A DNA stretch of 64,000 nucleotides from Bacteroidales bacterium UBA6267 (GTDB lineage: Bacteria; Bacteroidota; Bacteroidia; Bacteroidales; UBA1556), in NCBI GenBank assembly GCA_002440745.1, contig DJVB01000052.1, forward strand, positions 1 to 64,000. Direction: 5' to 3'. The translations under genes were made by a program, and so were the position numbers. Numbering within the stretch: position 1 is the stretch's first letter; each line of letters opens with the position of its first letter. Of the stretch, positions 34,802-43,811 are shown in pieces. The notes below the pieces were generated by a model. The model saw only the letters and a list, made by a program, of their open reading frames with translations. It searched no databases and had not been told where the DNA came from.

Positions 34802-35671
34802 TTACAACAAACCTTTTTCTATTAGAGTTGACTCCATCTGTTGTTGTAATTCCATAGCTTTTTGACCGGCAACTTCAGCGAAATCAGTAGCTTTGGAAGC
34901 GAAAATTATCCCACGTGAAGAATTAACCAATAAACCACAATGATCGTTCATTCCAAATTGTGCCACTTCTTCAAGACTTCCGCCTTGCGCACCAACCCCT
35001 GGAACTAATAAAAAATGGTCGGGAGCCCAAATACGCACATTAGTTAAAAACTCACTTTGAGTTGCTCCAACAACAAACATCAGATTATCCGTAGTTCCCC
35101 ATCCGCTACTCACAGAAATAACCTTTTCATATAATTTCTTACGGAACAAGGATCGAATGCCAAAATTTTCCAAGGTATCGCCATAAGATTGCTTAATCAA
35201 TTGAAAATCCTGAGCCCCTGTATTCGATGTCAAAGCTAAAACTATTACCCATTTATCGGGGAAACCCAGAAATGGCTCAATGCTATCTGACCCCATATAA
35301 GGAGAAACCGTTAGGGCATCAAAATTCATTTGCTCAAAGAATGCTTTTGCATACATTTTTGACGTATTGCCAATGTCACCACGTTTTGCATCGGCAATAG
35401 TAAAAACCTGATCCGAAAACTGATTCAGGTAGTTGATTGTCTTCTCAAGCGACCGCCAACCATCAACCCCACGGCACTCGTAAAAAGCCAAATTGGGTTT
35501 ATACGCCACAGTATAGGGCAAAGTAGCATCAATAATTGCTTTATTGAACTCAAAAACAGGATCATCAGCATCTTTCAGATGAGCCGGTATTTTGTCAATA
35601 TCCGAATCCAACCCCACACATAAGTAGGATTTTTTTTGTTTGATAAGTTTAAAAAGACCTTCCCTGTTCAT
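34802..35671 (-). CDS. pyrF: orotidine 5'-phosphate decarboxylase (type 2)
   Basis: The last step of UMP synthesis, OMP to UMP plus CO2, in the cytosol. The 289-residue length and motif order fit the longer PyrF type 2 family. LCVGLDSDIDKIP is near the N-terminus, the catalytic DAKRGDIGNT block lies at about 92-101, then SPYMGSDSIEP and the phosphate-binding LVPGVGAQGG and NSSRGIIFAS. It is the last gene of purM-prfA-pyrF, 14 nt after prfA, an order common in Bacteroidota that joins purine, translation and pyrimidine functions in one transcript. Confidence 0.96.
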   Translation of the reverse strand: MNREGLFKLIKQKKSYLCVGLDSDIDKIPAHLKDADDPVFEFNKAIIDATLPYTVAYKPNLAFYECRGVDGWRSLEKTINYLNQFSDQVFTIADAKRGDIGNTSKMYAKAFFEQMNFDALTVSPYMGSDSIEPFLGFPDKWVIVLALTSNTGAQDFQLIKQSYGDTLENFGIRSLFRKKLYEKVISVSSGWGTTDNLMFVVGATQSEFLTNVRIWAPDHFLLVPGVGAQGGSLEEVAQFGMNDHCGLLVNSSRGIIFASKATDFAEVAGQKAMELQQQMESTLIEKGLL

Positions 35672-35685
35672 AATATTTGTTTTAA

Positions 35686-36756
35686 TTAACCAACTTCTGA
35701 TTTGAGTTTTTCGGCATTTTCTGCCATTTGTAATGCATCAATCAACGGTTGAATATCGCCATCGATTATCACCGGTAAATTATACAATGTCAATCCAATA
35801 CGATGGTCTGTCACCCGACCTTGAGGCCAATTATAAGTACGAATCTTTGCAGAGCGGTCACCGGTAGAAACCATAGTTTTTCGCTTCGATGCAATCTCGT
35901 CCATATACTTGGCATATTCTCTCTCATACAATCTGGTTCTCAGCACCTTCATAGCTTTGTCGAGATTTTTCAACTGCGATTTCTCATCCTGACAAGTAAC
36001 AACAATTCCTGTTGGAATATGCGTCAAGCGAATTGCAGAATATGTGGTATTAACCGACTGCCCCCCCGGACCGGAAGAACAATACGTGTCTTTCCGAATG
36101 TCGCTTGGATTTAAATCAATATCGAACTCTTCAGCCTCGGGTAAAACAGCAACCGTTGCTGCTGAAGTATGCACTCTCCCCTGTGTTTCAGTTTTTGGAA
36201 CCCTTTGCACTCGATGCACACCGCTTTCATATTTCATTTGGCCGTAAACATCCTTACCGGTTACGTTGAAGATTATCTCTTTATAACCACCTGAACTACT
36301 TTCTGTTATATCCACAATGTCAATCTTCCAATTCCTTGAATCGCAATATTTGGAGTACATTCGAAACAAGTCTCCCGCAAAGATACCTGCTTCGTCGCCA
36401 CCCGTACCTGCCCGAATTTCCATTACAGCATTTTTAGCATCCTGCGGGTCTTTTGGAATAAGCAAAAACTTAATTTCTTCGTCAAGCTGCTCTCTTCGTT
36501 CTTGAAGCTCGCCTAACTCCATTTTTGCCATTTCTCTGAATTCTTCATCTTTTTCATTCTGTAAAATGTCTTTTGCTGAATCTATATTCTCCAAAACATT
36601 TTTATACTCAAGATAAGCTTTCGCTAAAGGCTCAAGATCACTGTAATCCTTATTTAATTTCACAAAGCGCTTCATATCGGCTATAATTGCCGGATCCGTC
36701 ATCTGCTCACCAATTTCCTCCCACTTTCTATGGAGCTCTTTTAACTTTTCTATCAT
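35686..36756 (-). CDS. prfA: peptide chain release factor 1
   Basis: It recognises UAA/UAG stop codons and releases the peptide. The 356-residue protein has the normal length, with an N-terminal coiled coil, the PCRF domain (EIRAGTGGDEAGIFAGDLFRMY at about 114-135) and the universally conserved G231-G232-Q233 in SSGPGGQSVNTTYSAIRL. The C-terminal part ending YNLPVIIDGDIQPLID is complete. It sits between purM (3-nt gap) and pyrF (14-nt gap), so it depends on the purM promoter or an internal one. No sign of an RF2-type frameshift. Confidence 0.97.
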   Translation of the reverse strand: MIEKLKELHRKWEEIGEQMTDPAIIADMKRFVKLNKDYSDLEPLAKAYLEYKNVLENIDSAKDILQNEKDEEFREMAKMELGELQERREQLDEEIKFLLIPKDPQDAKNAVMEIRAGTGGDEAGIFAGDLFRMYSKYCDSRNWKIDIVDITESSSGGYKEIIFNVTGKDVYGQMKYESGVHRVQRVPKTETQGRVHTSAATVAVLPEAEEFDIDLNPSDIRKDTYCSSGPGGQSVNTTYSAIRLTHIPTGIVVTCQDEKSQLKNLDKAMKVLRTRLYEREYAKYMDEIASKRKTMVSTGDRSAKIRTYNWPQGRVTDHRIGLTLYNLPVIIDGDIQPLIDALQMAENAEKLKSEVG

Positions 36757-36759
36757 TAT

Positions 36760-37929
36760 TTAATATGTAAAAATTCCGTATTTACTAATAATATCTAATC
36801 TCCTACCTTCTTTCGATTCCTCAACACGTCCAACAATTCTACCTTCAATACCAAAAGTCAGGGCTATCGAAATAATCATGTCGGCAGTTTGTGAATCGGT
36901 ATAAAATTCCATGCGATGTCCCATATTAAAAACCTGATACATCTCACGCCAATCTGTTCCCGATTCCTTTTGAATCAACTTGAAAAGTAGAGGGGCTTCA
37001 AACAAATTATCTTTAATAATATGCAGATTATCAACAAAATGTAAAATTTTTGTTTGTGCTCCACCGCTACAATGAATCATCCCATGAATTTTTGAACGAT
37101 GATTCTTTAAAATTTCTGCAACCACGGGCGCATAAGTTCGTGTTGGAGAAAGAACTAACTTGCCAATGTCAATTCCATCAATCTCCGATGCATCGGTTAG
37201 ATTTTTTGATCCCGAATAAACATAAGCCAAATCAATAGCAGAATCGAATGACTCGGGATATTTTTGTGCTAAAGATTTATTGAACACATCATGTCGAGCG
37301 GAAGTCAAGCCATTGCTCCCCATACCTCCATTATATCGCTTTTCATATTTTGCTTGGCCAAAACTTGCTAAACCAACTATCACATCGCCGGCCTGAATAT
37401 GTGCATTATCAATCACATCTGACCTCTTCAATCGGGCAGTTACGGTACTATCCACAATTATGGTTCGAACCAAATCGCCAACATCGGCAGTTTCGCCACC
37501 TGTCGAATAAATACCAACTCCCAAATCTCGCAACTCTGCAAGAAATTCTTCAGTTCCTTCTATGATGGCTTTAATGACATCGCCCGGAATTAAGTTCTTA
37601 TTTCTCCCTATCGTGCTGGATAACATAATATTATCAGTTACGCCAACACATAATAGATCGTCAAGGTTCATTACAATTGCGTCAATAGCAATATCTTTCC
37701 AAACACTCAAATCACCGGTTTCTTTCCAGTACATATATGCCAGGGATGATTTTGTACCTGCGCCATCAGCATGCATTAAAACACAATAATCCTCATCACC
37801 CGAAAGCAAATCCGGTATTATTTTACAGAATGCTTTAGGAAACAAGCCTTTATCCACATTTTTAATGGCTTTATGTACATCTTCCTTGGAGGCGGAAACG
37901 CCTCTGGAACTATATCTCGAACTTATCAC
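36760..37929 (-). CDS. purM: phosphoribosylformylglycinamidine cyclo-ligase (AIR synthetase)
   Basis: It closes the imidazole ring in purine synthesis (FGAM + ATP to AIR). The 389 residues form the two-domain PurM fold of the Bacteroidota type, longer than the E. coli enzyme (about 345). ATP/substrate segments are visible (LMHADGAGTKSSLAYMYW, GGETADVGDLVRTIIVDST, GSNGLTSARHDVF, HCSGGAQTKILHF). The start is GTG 37929; no in-frame ATG is available nearby upstream. It is the first gene of the purM-prfA-pyrF operon, with a -7 type word (CAAAATTA, 37949-37956) just upstream. Confidence 0.94.
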   Translation of the reverse strand: MISSRYSSRGVSASKEDVHKAIKNVDKGLFPKAFCKIIPDLLSGDEDYCVLMHADGAGTKSSLAYMYWKETGDLSVWKDIAIDAIVMNLDDLLCVGVTDNIMLSSTIGRNKNLIPGDVIKAIIEGTEEFLAELRDLGVGIYSTGGETADVGDLVRTIIVDSTVTARLKRSDVIDNAHIQAGDVIVGLASFGQAKYEKRYNGGMGSNGLTSARHDVFNKSLAQKYPESFDSAIDLAYVYSGSKNLTDASEIDGIDIGKLVLSPTRTYAPVVAEILKNHRSKIHGMIHCSGGAQTKILHFVDNLHIIKDNLFEAPLLFKLIQKESGTDWREMYQVFNMGHRMEFYTDSQTADMIISIALTFGIEGRIVGRVEESKEGRRLDIISKYGIFTY

Positions 37930-37948
37930 GGCATAGAAGTTTATGATG

Positions 37949-37956
37949 CAAAATTA
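37949..37956 (-). promoter_or_regulatory. candidate -7 box (TAATTTTG) for the purM operon
   Basis: TAnnTTTG on the minus strand, 20 nt before the GTG start of purM and after the terminator of the upstream gene. Confidence 0.45.
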
Positions 37957-37986
37957 ACTCAAATAGATGCAAGTTTTATAATGGAC

Positions 37987-38022
37987 AAAAAAAAATAGCA
38001 CTCAGGGAAACCGGAGTGCTAT
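37987..38022 (-). terminator. intrinsic terminator of the PorE-like gene
   Basis: On the minus strand the stem ATAGCACTC / GAGTGCTAT with a 10-nt loop is followed by eight T. It starts 17 nt after the stop and insulates the purM operon. Confidence 0.8.
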
Positions 38023-38038
38023 CTTCTTAAGGTTGAAG

Positions 38039-40534
38039 CTACTCAAAAATGAATTGCTTATTGTCTTTATCGATGCGATATTGGTACATATCCGTCATGA
38101 TAGCATCACCGAAAATGATTGCTGAAGTTTGACCATGAACACAAACTGCTTCAATATCGTAAATACGTTTGGTTCCAACCATTAAGCTGTTGATAAAGAA
38201 CTTCATACCATCTTTCACAGTACCATCCTCAGTGAATGCTGAATCAGCTTCATAGAAATCTTTCTTAGTTAGTTTATGTTGACCAATCAGGCCCATAACC
38301 ACCTCGAGAGAAAGTTTCAATTCTTCAGTAGATTCATTAAACTCAGCTTCATAAGTGTTTCCGTTGAGAATTACTTCGATAAACATTTTATCCTCTCGTA
38401 ACTCATAAGTCAACTTATTTTCGTCCGGGTTAACTCTGATTTTAACATCATCGGGTAAAGTATCGTTGGAATTTGCAGGAACGTAATCGTCACGCAAAAT
38501 GCGGAATTCCACACGGCGGTTCAACTGATGCGCAGCTTCTTTTTCCTTGGTCGAACGCAAAGCGTTGATATAATCTTCGGTCAGAATGGTGCCTTTGGGG
38601 AAGGTTACACCATTTAATGTATAATTACGATCAAGATTCCGTGGCTTACGCTCACCATATCCCACTGGCTCCATGCGGTCGGCTTCAATTCCTTTAGTAA
38701 TCATGAATTCTACACAAGAACGGGCACGTTTGAAACTCAAGGTATCATTGCGTATCGCGTCATCACGGAAGTCGGTATGTGCTGAAAGCTCAATTACGAT
38801 TGTTGGATTATCTTTCATAGTCTGAATCAAGTCGTTGAGCGAATCCTGATACTGAGGTTTCAAATCCCATTTTGCCAAATCGAAGCGAATTTCCGGTAGT
38901 GGGATTGGATCTTTTGGGATAGGTTCAAGATTAAGATTTAAAATTAAATCCTGTGATTTCATCAATCCAACTGTAGTTGCCTTTCCATCCTCGTTGGCAA
39001 AATAGCCTGAGCGAGTGACTATTAAATCGTAAGTTGTATTTTTATTAATCTGATTTCTGTTAAAGTAATAATAACCTCTTTGATCGGTAGTGGTTTGGAT
39101 ATTTGAGCCATCGGAGCCTTTCAAAACCACTTTAGCATCTTTTAGTAATTGTAAAGTTTGATTGTCGCGAATAGTACCTGCGAGAGTGAACACGATTTCA
39201 GGTAGCCAAAACTCCCAAATATCCGTTTTTCCACGTCCACCGGCACGGTCGGATGTAAGAAATCCCATTTCTTCGCAATTAATTTTCTGACGTGTTTGAG
39301 GATTTATTTTAACTAAGGTGCGTGCTTCGGAGAAAATCATTCCGAAATCCATACCGGCACTATTGAGAGGAGCATCCAAATTTTGAGGCTCAGTCCACTC
39401 ACCTTCAACATATTCCGATCTAAAAATATCCAATCCGCCTAATCCGCCAAGGCCATCGGAAGAATAGTATAAATATACTCTGCCATCATCCATTTCACGC
39501 AAGGTTGGGAACATTTCATCGCCACGAGTATTAATCTTCGAACCTAGATTCATAGGTTTTCCAAAGGGAGATGATTTTTTTCTGCGTTTTGCAATCCATA
39601 AATCTTTACCACCGTAACCATTTGGCAAATCGGAAGAAAAAATAATCTCCTTTTCATTTTTATAAACAGCCGGATGACCAATAGCTATAGAATCGGCAGC
39701 AATTGGAAGAGCAACGGGCTCGTCCCATAGTTTACCTTTTTTCGATGATTCATAAATCTGACAACCCATTATTTTCTTCTTTTCATAAACACAACGGGTG
39801 AAATATAAGGTATTAAACTTACGATTGAAATTGGCTGAACCATTATTGCCATTTGAATTGATGATGTCATTCTCATCTATTAAGATTGGTGTACTCCAAT
39901 TGCCTTTCACATCTTGTTGAGCAACAAAAATGGATGAATATGACTGTCCAGTATTTGGGTCTATTTTGTTTCCCCCCTCTTTACGAGTGGAAGTAAATAC
40001 TAATGAAGTATATTTCTTATCGGCATAGACAGGAGAAAAATCGTCATTTCTGGTATTTAGTTTCTTAACATTTTCCACCTGATAACGAGAAGGTTCTTTT
40101 TCTTTCGACATGACCATTTCGCATGATTTAAGTCCTAAGGTACCTCGCGGGTCGTCAGGCATTTTTTTAATATACTCCTTATAATTTTCCAAAGCTTCAC
40201 GATACTTGCCTTGTTCACGTTGCACGTCAGCTAATCGTAAATGTAAAATCGGATCGGCGTACTTTGCTCTTTCTGCCCGTATATACTGGGCTTCGGCTTT
40301 GCGAGGCTCCTTAGTTAGCCTATAGCATTCCCCAATCTGAAACAAAATTCGTTTCTTCTCAATTTTATTACTTACTTTTCCATAGGCTTTCCTATAAAGC
40401 GGAATTGCATCAAAATATTTCTCATATTTGAAGGCCATGTCTGCTTCTTGGGTAAAATTTCGTTGAGCATTAACATAGCCTGCCGGAAGTATTGCCAACA
40501 ACCCTACTACAAGTAAAAATTTCAAAATTCTCAT
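38039..40534 (-). CDS. PorE-like TPR/PD40/CRD/OmpA protein with extra C-terminal domain
   Basis: The 831-residue exported protein has a signal peptide ending GYVNAQ. TPR units fill about 25-140 and a PD40/WD40-type beta-propeller about 155-440 (SSDLPNGYGGKDLWIA, YYSSDGLGGLGGLDIF, FLTSDRAGGRGKTDIWEF). A carboxypeptidase-regulatory-like fold lies at about 445-535, and an OmpA peptidoglycan-binding domain at about 541-678 (IELSAHTDFRDD ... RARSCVEFM ... VGYGERKPR). This domain order matches PorE, the T9SS part that ties the machine to peptidoglycan, although Bacteroidota carry several paralogues. Residues about 715-831 are additional. They follow the strand and motif plan of retropepsin-like proteases, but the catalytic Asp-Thr-Gly position reads ESTEE, so any protease activity is lost. 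Four T9SS cargo genes lie in this window. Confidence 0.82.
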   Translation of the reverse strand: MRILKFLLVVGLLAILPAGYVNAQRNFTQEADMAFKYEKYFDAIPLYRKAYGKVSNKIEKKRILFQIGECYRLTKEPRKAEAQYIRAERAKYADPILHLRLADVQREQGKYREALENYKEYIKKMPDDPRGTLGLKSCEMVMSKEKEPSRYQVENVKKLNTRNDDFSPVYADKKYTSLVFTSTRKEGGNKIDPNTGQSYSSIFVAQQDVKGNWSTPILIDENDIINSNGNNGSANFNRKFNTLYFTRCVYEKKKIMGCQIYESSKKGKLWDEPVALPIAADSIAIGHPAVYKNEKEIIFSSDLPNGYGGKDLWIAKRRKKSSPFGKPMNLGSKINTRGDEMFPTLREMDDGRVYLYYSSDGLGGLGGLDIFRSEYVEGEWTEPQNLDAPLNSAGMDFGMIFSEARTLVKINPQTRQKINCEEMGFLTSDRAGGRGKTDIWEFWLPEIVFTLAGTIRDNQTLQLLKDAKVVLKGSDGSNIQTTTDQRGYYYFNRNQINKNTTYDLIVTRSGYFANEDGKATTVGLMKSQDLILNLNLEPIPKDPIPLPEIRFDLAKWDLKPQYQDSLNDLIQTMKDNPTIVIELSAHTDFRDDAIRNDTLSFKRARSCVEFMITKGIEADRMEPVGYGERKPRNLDRNYTLNGVTFPKGTILTEDYINALRSTKEKEAAHQLNRRVEFRILRDDYVPANSNDTLPDDVKIRVNPDENKLTYELREDKMFIEVILNGNTYEAEFNESTEELKLSLEVVMGLIGQHKLTKKDFYEADSAFTEDGTVKDGMKFFINSLMVGTKRIYDIEAVCVHGQTSAIIFGDAIMTDMYQYRIDKDNKQFIFE

Positions 40535-41198
40535 ATCTAATTATTTAAATTTCAATGCACTAACTTATCTATAGACTCTAAAAATAAAACATTAATTTTA
40601 ATAAAACACCTTTACATTCCTATAGTCTTTTCAGATAAAAATCAGTGCCTGTGTACACCTTTGAAAGCGGCTGCTAATATAGATAATTTTTCAAATCCAA
40701 AAACTCTAAACACTATTATAGCCTGACAAATCCGAAAATTTAGGTTTGTAACTAAATTTATAACTACTTAATCTGAAAATGTTACAAAAATTAATAAAAA
40801 TTTAATGAGCCCGATTGCCATTGAGTTAAACCTTTTGACTTCAAAAAAAACATCTGCGTTCAAAATCAATCACACAACACACTGACATTCTATAATTTAA
40901 AAAACCAATCACGATTAGGTGACTTAAAATAATAAAAATTTATAATGCCGTTTTAAAATCAACATAATGAACCCAAAATCACTACAGGTTTAACAAAACT
41001 TTAAAAAGACAATTTTGTAATTAAATAGTTGCGTAACTATTTTTCCTTCTCATTCATTATAAAAAATCAATTTATCAGCCTAAAAACTGCCTGTAGCTTA
41101 ACCTCAAATACCAAATACTGTTTATGACTGAGATAGTAAGTTTTGATTGTATCTTTGCACTCACATTCACAAACTTGATTTTAATGATAACAACTCGG
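40535..41198. other. 664-nt intergenic region between divergent genes
   Basis: Strongly AT-rich. It holds the start region of the PorE-like gene, a small perfect-stem hairpin at 41023-41042 (AAATAGTT, loop GCGT, AACTATTT, then T), and the -7 box TATCTTTG at 41150-41157. No convincing open frame. I see no tRNA cloverleaf or riboswitch. Confidence 0.4.
41150..41157 (+). promoter_or_regulatory. -7 box TATCTTTG; decides the start of the GWxTD gene
   Basis: TAnnTTTG match. It lies downstream of the first in-frame ATG (41124), so that ATG would not be on the transcript. This supports the ATG at 41199. Confidence 0.5.
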
Positions 41199-42674
41199 AT
41201 GAACACCAGCATTTTTTTAAAATTATCAACCTTGATTATCACTTTTGCTTCCCTTTCATTAAGCATTCATAGTCAGGGACTTGAAGCATATTTTTCGCAT
41301 GGAGCCTATCAAATTCCAAACAAAGAGCCTTATGTAGAAGTCTATTTCACCTTTGCAGGAAGGAGCATTTCTTGGCAAAATGACCAAGGTTTTAAGAAAA
41401 GTAATCTTGAAATTACACTCGCATTGTGGAAAGATACTACCTTGATTAGCGTTTCCAAAGAGATTCTTAATCACAAGATTGAGGACGATAGTTTGGCTAA
41501 TCGCAAAAATCTCACCTATCTACAACGCATGGAAGCCACTGAAGGAACTCTTAGACTTCAAGTTGTACTCGATGACCTCAACGACACCATAAAACCGATT
41601 GAAACCGGTGCACTCATTGACGTCCACTTTCCGGTTGATTCAACTTGTATTTCTTCGGTTATGGCCGTTGAAAACATTTCTCCAACAAAAGTCCCTAACA
41701 AACTGAGCAAATCGGGATATGATTTAACTCCCTCAGTTTTCAACTTTTTCCCAACAAATGTAAATAAGTTTAATTTCTATGCAGAGATTTACCCGGGAAA
41801 TAAGCTCAAAAAAAACCAGTCCTATCTTTTGATTTATTACCTAAAAAACCACGAAAGCAATAGATTATTACCCAATTACAAATCCTTCAAAAGGATGAAA
41901 GCGGCGGATGTTAATATTTTACTCAACAGTTTCGATATTAGCAATTTAGCAAGCGGGAATTTTGATTTTGTCATCGAAGCCCGAGATAGTTTAAACCAAT
42001 TACTCACCACCCAGTACTATTTTTTCCATCGTGAAAATGGTAATGTCAAAATGGAGGTTACTGATGTTGCTTCCGTTAACGTTGCCAATAGTTTTGTTGA
42101 AAAATATACAAAAAAAGACAGCTTAGCATTAATCCTCAGATCAATGAATCCAATTAGTTCTGATAATGAAAAAGAATTCGTAAAAAACATCATTGCCACA
42201 GGAGACCTATATGTAATGCAACAATATCTTCTTCATTTTTGGGAACAACGCGACCTTGCCAATCCGGAATCTCCTTTTAGGGCATATATGAATGAGGTAG
42301 CAATTGCAGAAAAGAATTATAAAACTCGTATTCAACATGGGTTTGAAACCGACCGTGGTCGTGTTTATCTGCAATATGGTCCCCCAAATACAATTTCTCA
42401 AAACTATAATGAACCGTCTGCTTATCCTTATGAAATCTGGCATTATTATAATCTTAAAAATCAAAGAAATCGCCGTTTTGTGTTCTATAACAGCGATTTA
42501 GCATCCAACACTTTTGTCTTGTTACACTCTGATGCCATTGGGGAACCAAACAATTTGCAATGGCGATATCATTTGCGAATGAGAGACACCGGATATGACT
42601 CCATTGACGACACCGGCGAGAATCAAAACGACTGGGGATCAAGATATAACGAGTGGTATAACGAACCCCGATAA
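41199..42674 (+). CDS. secreted GWxTD-domain protein
   Basis: The ATG at 41199 is used because it begins the signal peptide (MNTSIFLKLSTLIITFASLSLSIHSQ) and because a -7 box lies between it and the ATG at 41124. The mature protein (about 465 residues) has an N-terminal beta-sandwich region and a C-terminal GWxTD domain, a family of unknown function seen in Bacteroidota and Acidobacteriota. The parts seen are FWEQRDLANPESPF, VYLQYGPPNTI, YPYEIWHYYNL and RRFVFYNSDLASNTFVLLHSD. The namesake GWxTD string is worn here (the segment before reads YLLHFWEQRD). Probably periplasmic. The gene is followed by a GT2 glycosyltransferase with its own -7 box. Confidence 0.85.
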   Translation: MNTSIFLKLSTLIITFASLSLSIHSQGLEAYFSHGAYQIPNKEPYVEVYFTFAGRSISWQNDQGFKKSNLEITLALWKDTTLISVSKEILNHKIEDDSLANRKNLTYLQRMEATEGTLRLQVVLDDLNDTIKPIETGALIDVHFPVDSTCISSVMAVENISPTKVPNKLSKSGYDLTPSVFNFFPTNVNKFNFYAEIYPGNKLKKNQSYLLIYYLKNHESNRLLPNYKSFKRMKAADVNILLNSFDISNLASGNFDFVIEARDSLNQLLTTQYYFFHRENGNVKMEVTDVASVNVANSFVEKYTKKDSLALILRSMNPISSDNEKEFVKNIIATGDLYVMQQYLLHFWEQRDLANPESPFRAYMNEVAIAEKNYKTRIQHGFETDRGRVYLQYGPPNTISQNYNEPSAYPYEIWHYYNLKNQRNRRFVFYNSDLASNTFVLLHSDAIGEPNNLQWRYHLRMRDTGYDSIDDTGENQNDWGSRYNEWYNEPR

Positions 42675-42737
42675 ACCTCCGATTCGGTGAAAAGTACTGT
42701 TCTCAGATTTGGCAGGTTAATCAACACAGGATTTATT

Positions 42738-42745
42738 TATCTTTG
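42738..42745 (+). promoter_or_regulatory. candidate -7 box TATCTTTG
   Basis: It lies 25 nt before ATG 42771 and only 7 nt before ATG 42753. A transcript from here would leave almost no leader for the first ATG. Confidence 0.4.
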
Positions 42746-42770
42746 CCAATAAATGAGATTGAATTCAAAC

Positions 42771-43805
42771 ATGAATAGTTTTTCCCAACAATCAACTGTT
42801 GCCGTAGTAATTCTGAATTGGAATGGTCAGAAATTTTTAGAGAAATTTTTACCTTCTGTGATAGAGCGTAGCGGAAATGCTCGAATTATTGTAGCCGATA
42901 ACGACTCACGCGATAATTCGGTTGATTACTTAAAGAAAAATTTCCCGCTGGTTGAATTAATCATCAATGAATCGAATGGTGGTTATGCAAAAGGATACAA
43001 CGATGCCTTAAAACAAATTGACACAGACTATTATGTGTTGCTTAATTCCGACATTGAAGTCACAGAAGGATGGATAGAGCCGGTGATTTCGCTTATGGAT
43101 AGTGATCCTACAATTGCAGCCTGCCAACCTAAACTGCGAGCCTACCACCAACCGGATGAATTTGAATATGCAGGAGCTTCAGGTGGATTCATTGACAAAT
43201 GGGGATACCCCTTCTGCCGTGGGCGGGTATTCAATTCCCTTGAGAAGGATTTGGGACAATATGATGATGTGGAAGAAGTTTTTTGGGCTTCGGGCGCTGC
43301 AATGTTTGTCAAAGCGGATGCTTTCTGGCAAGTTGGCGGATTGGATGAGGATTTTTTCGCACACATGGAAGAAATTGATTTATGCTGGCGATTAAAAAAT
43401 CAAGGCTATAAAATTATGGTTCAACCTGCATCTGTAGTTTTTCATGTTGGAGGAGGTACTTTGCCAAAAAACTCCCCACGCAAGACTTATCTAAACTTCC
43501 GCAATAATTTCTATTTGCTATATAAAAACCTACCTAAGCGAGATTTCTATTTAGTTTTCTTTTTCAGGCTATTCTGGGATGGCGTTGCCGGATTAAAGTT
43601 CCTTTTAGAAGGACATTGGAAAGACAGCATTGCGGTGGTTAAAGCACATATTCATTTTTACCTTAACCTTCGCCGCTCTTTCAAGAAAAGGAATAAAATC
43701 AAACAGCACAGGGTCTCAAAAATCTATCAGAAAAACATTGTAATTCAGCACTTTCTATTCAGGAAAAAGAAATTTAGCAAGCTAAATCCAAAGCATTTTT
43801 CTTAA
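42771..43805 (+). CDS. GT2-family glycosyltransferase
   Basis: The GT-A fold transferase is typical of rhamnosyl/galactosyl enzymes that build cell-surface polysaccharide from nucleotide sugars. Visible are VAVVILNWNGQKFLEKFLPS at the start, IIVADNDSRDNSV (donor site), GYAKGYNDAL, the metal-binding segment LLNSDIEV (DxE-like variant of DxD) and the acceptor-side FFAHMEEIDLCWRLKNQGYK. A C-terminal amphipathic region (about 255-300) may sit on the membrane. ATG 42753 is also possible and would add six residues. It is convergent with an MFS gene, with 6 nt between the stops. No other glycan genes are close, so the product is unknown. Confidence 0.9.
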   Translation: MNSFSQQSTVAVVILNWNGQKFLEKFLPSVIERSGNARIIVADNDSRDNSVDYLKKNFPLVELIINESNGGYAKGYNDALKQIDTDYYVLLNSDIEVTEGWIEPVISLMDSDPTIAACQPKLRAYHQPDEFEYAGASGGFIDKWGYPFCRGRVFNSLEKDLGQYDDVEEVFWASGAAMFVKADAFWQVGGLDEDFFAHMEEIDLCWRLKNQGYKIMVQPASVVFHVGGGTLPKNSPRKTYLNFRNNFYLLYKNLPKRDFYLVFFFRLFWDGVAGLKFLLEGHWKDSIAVVKAHIHFYLNLRRSFKKRNKIKQHRVSKIYQKNIVIQHFLFRKKKFSKLNPKHFS

Positions 43806-43811
43806 ACTTTT

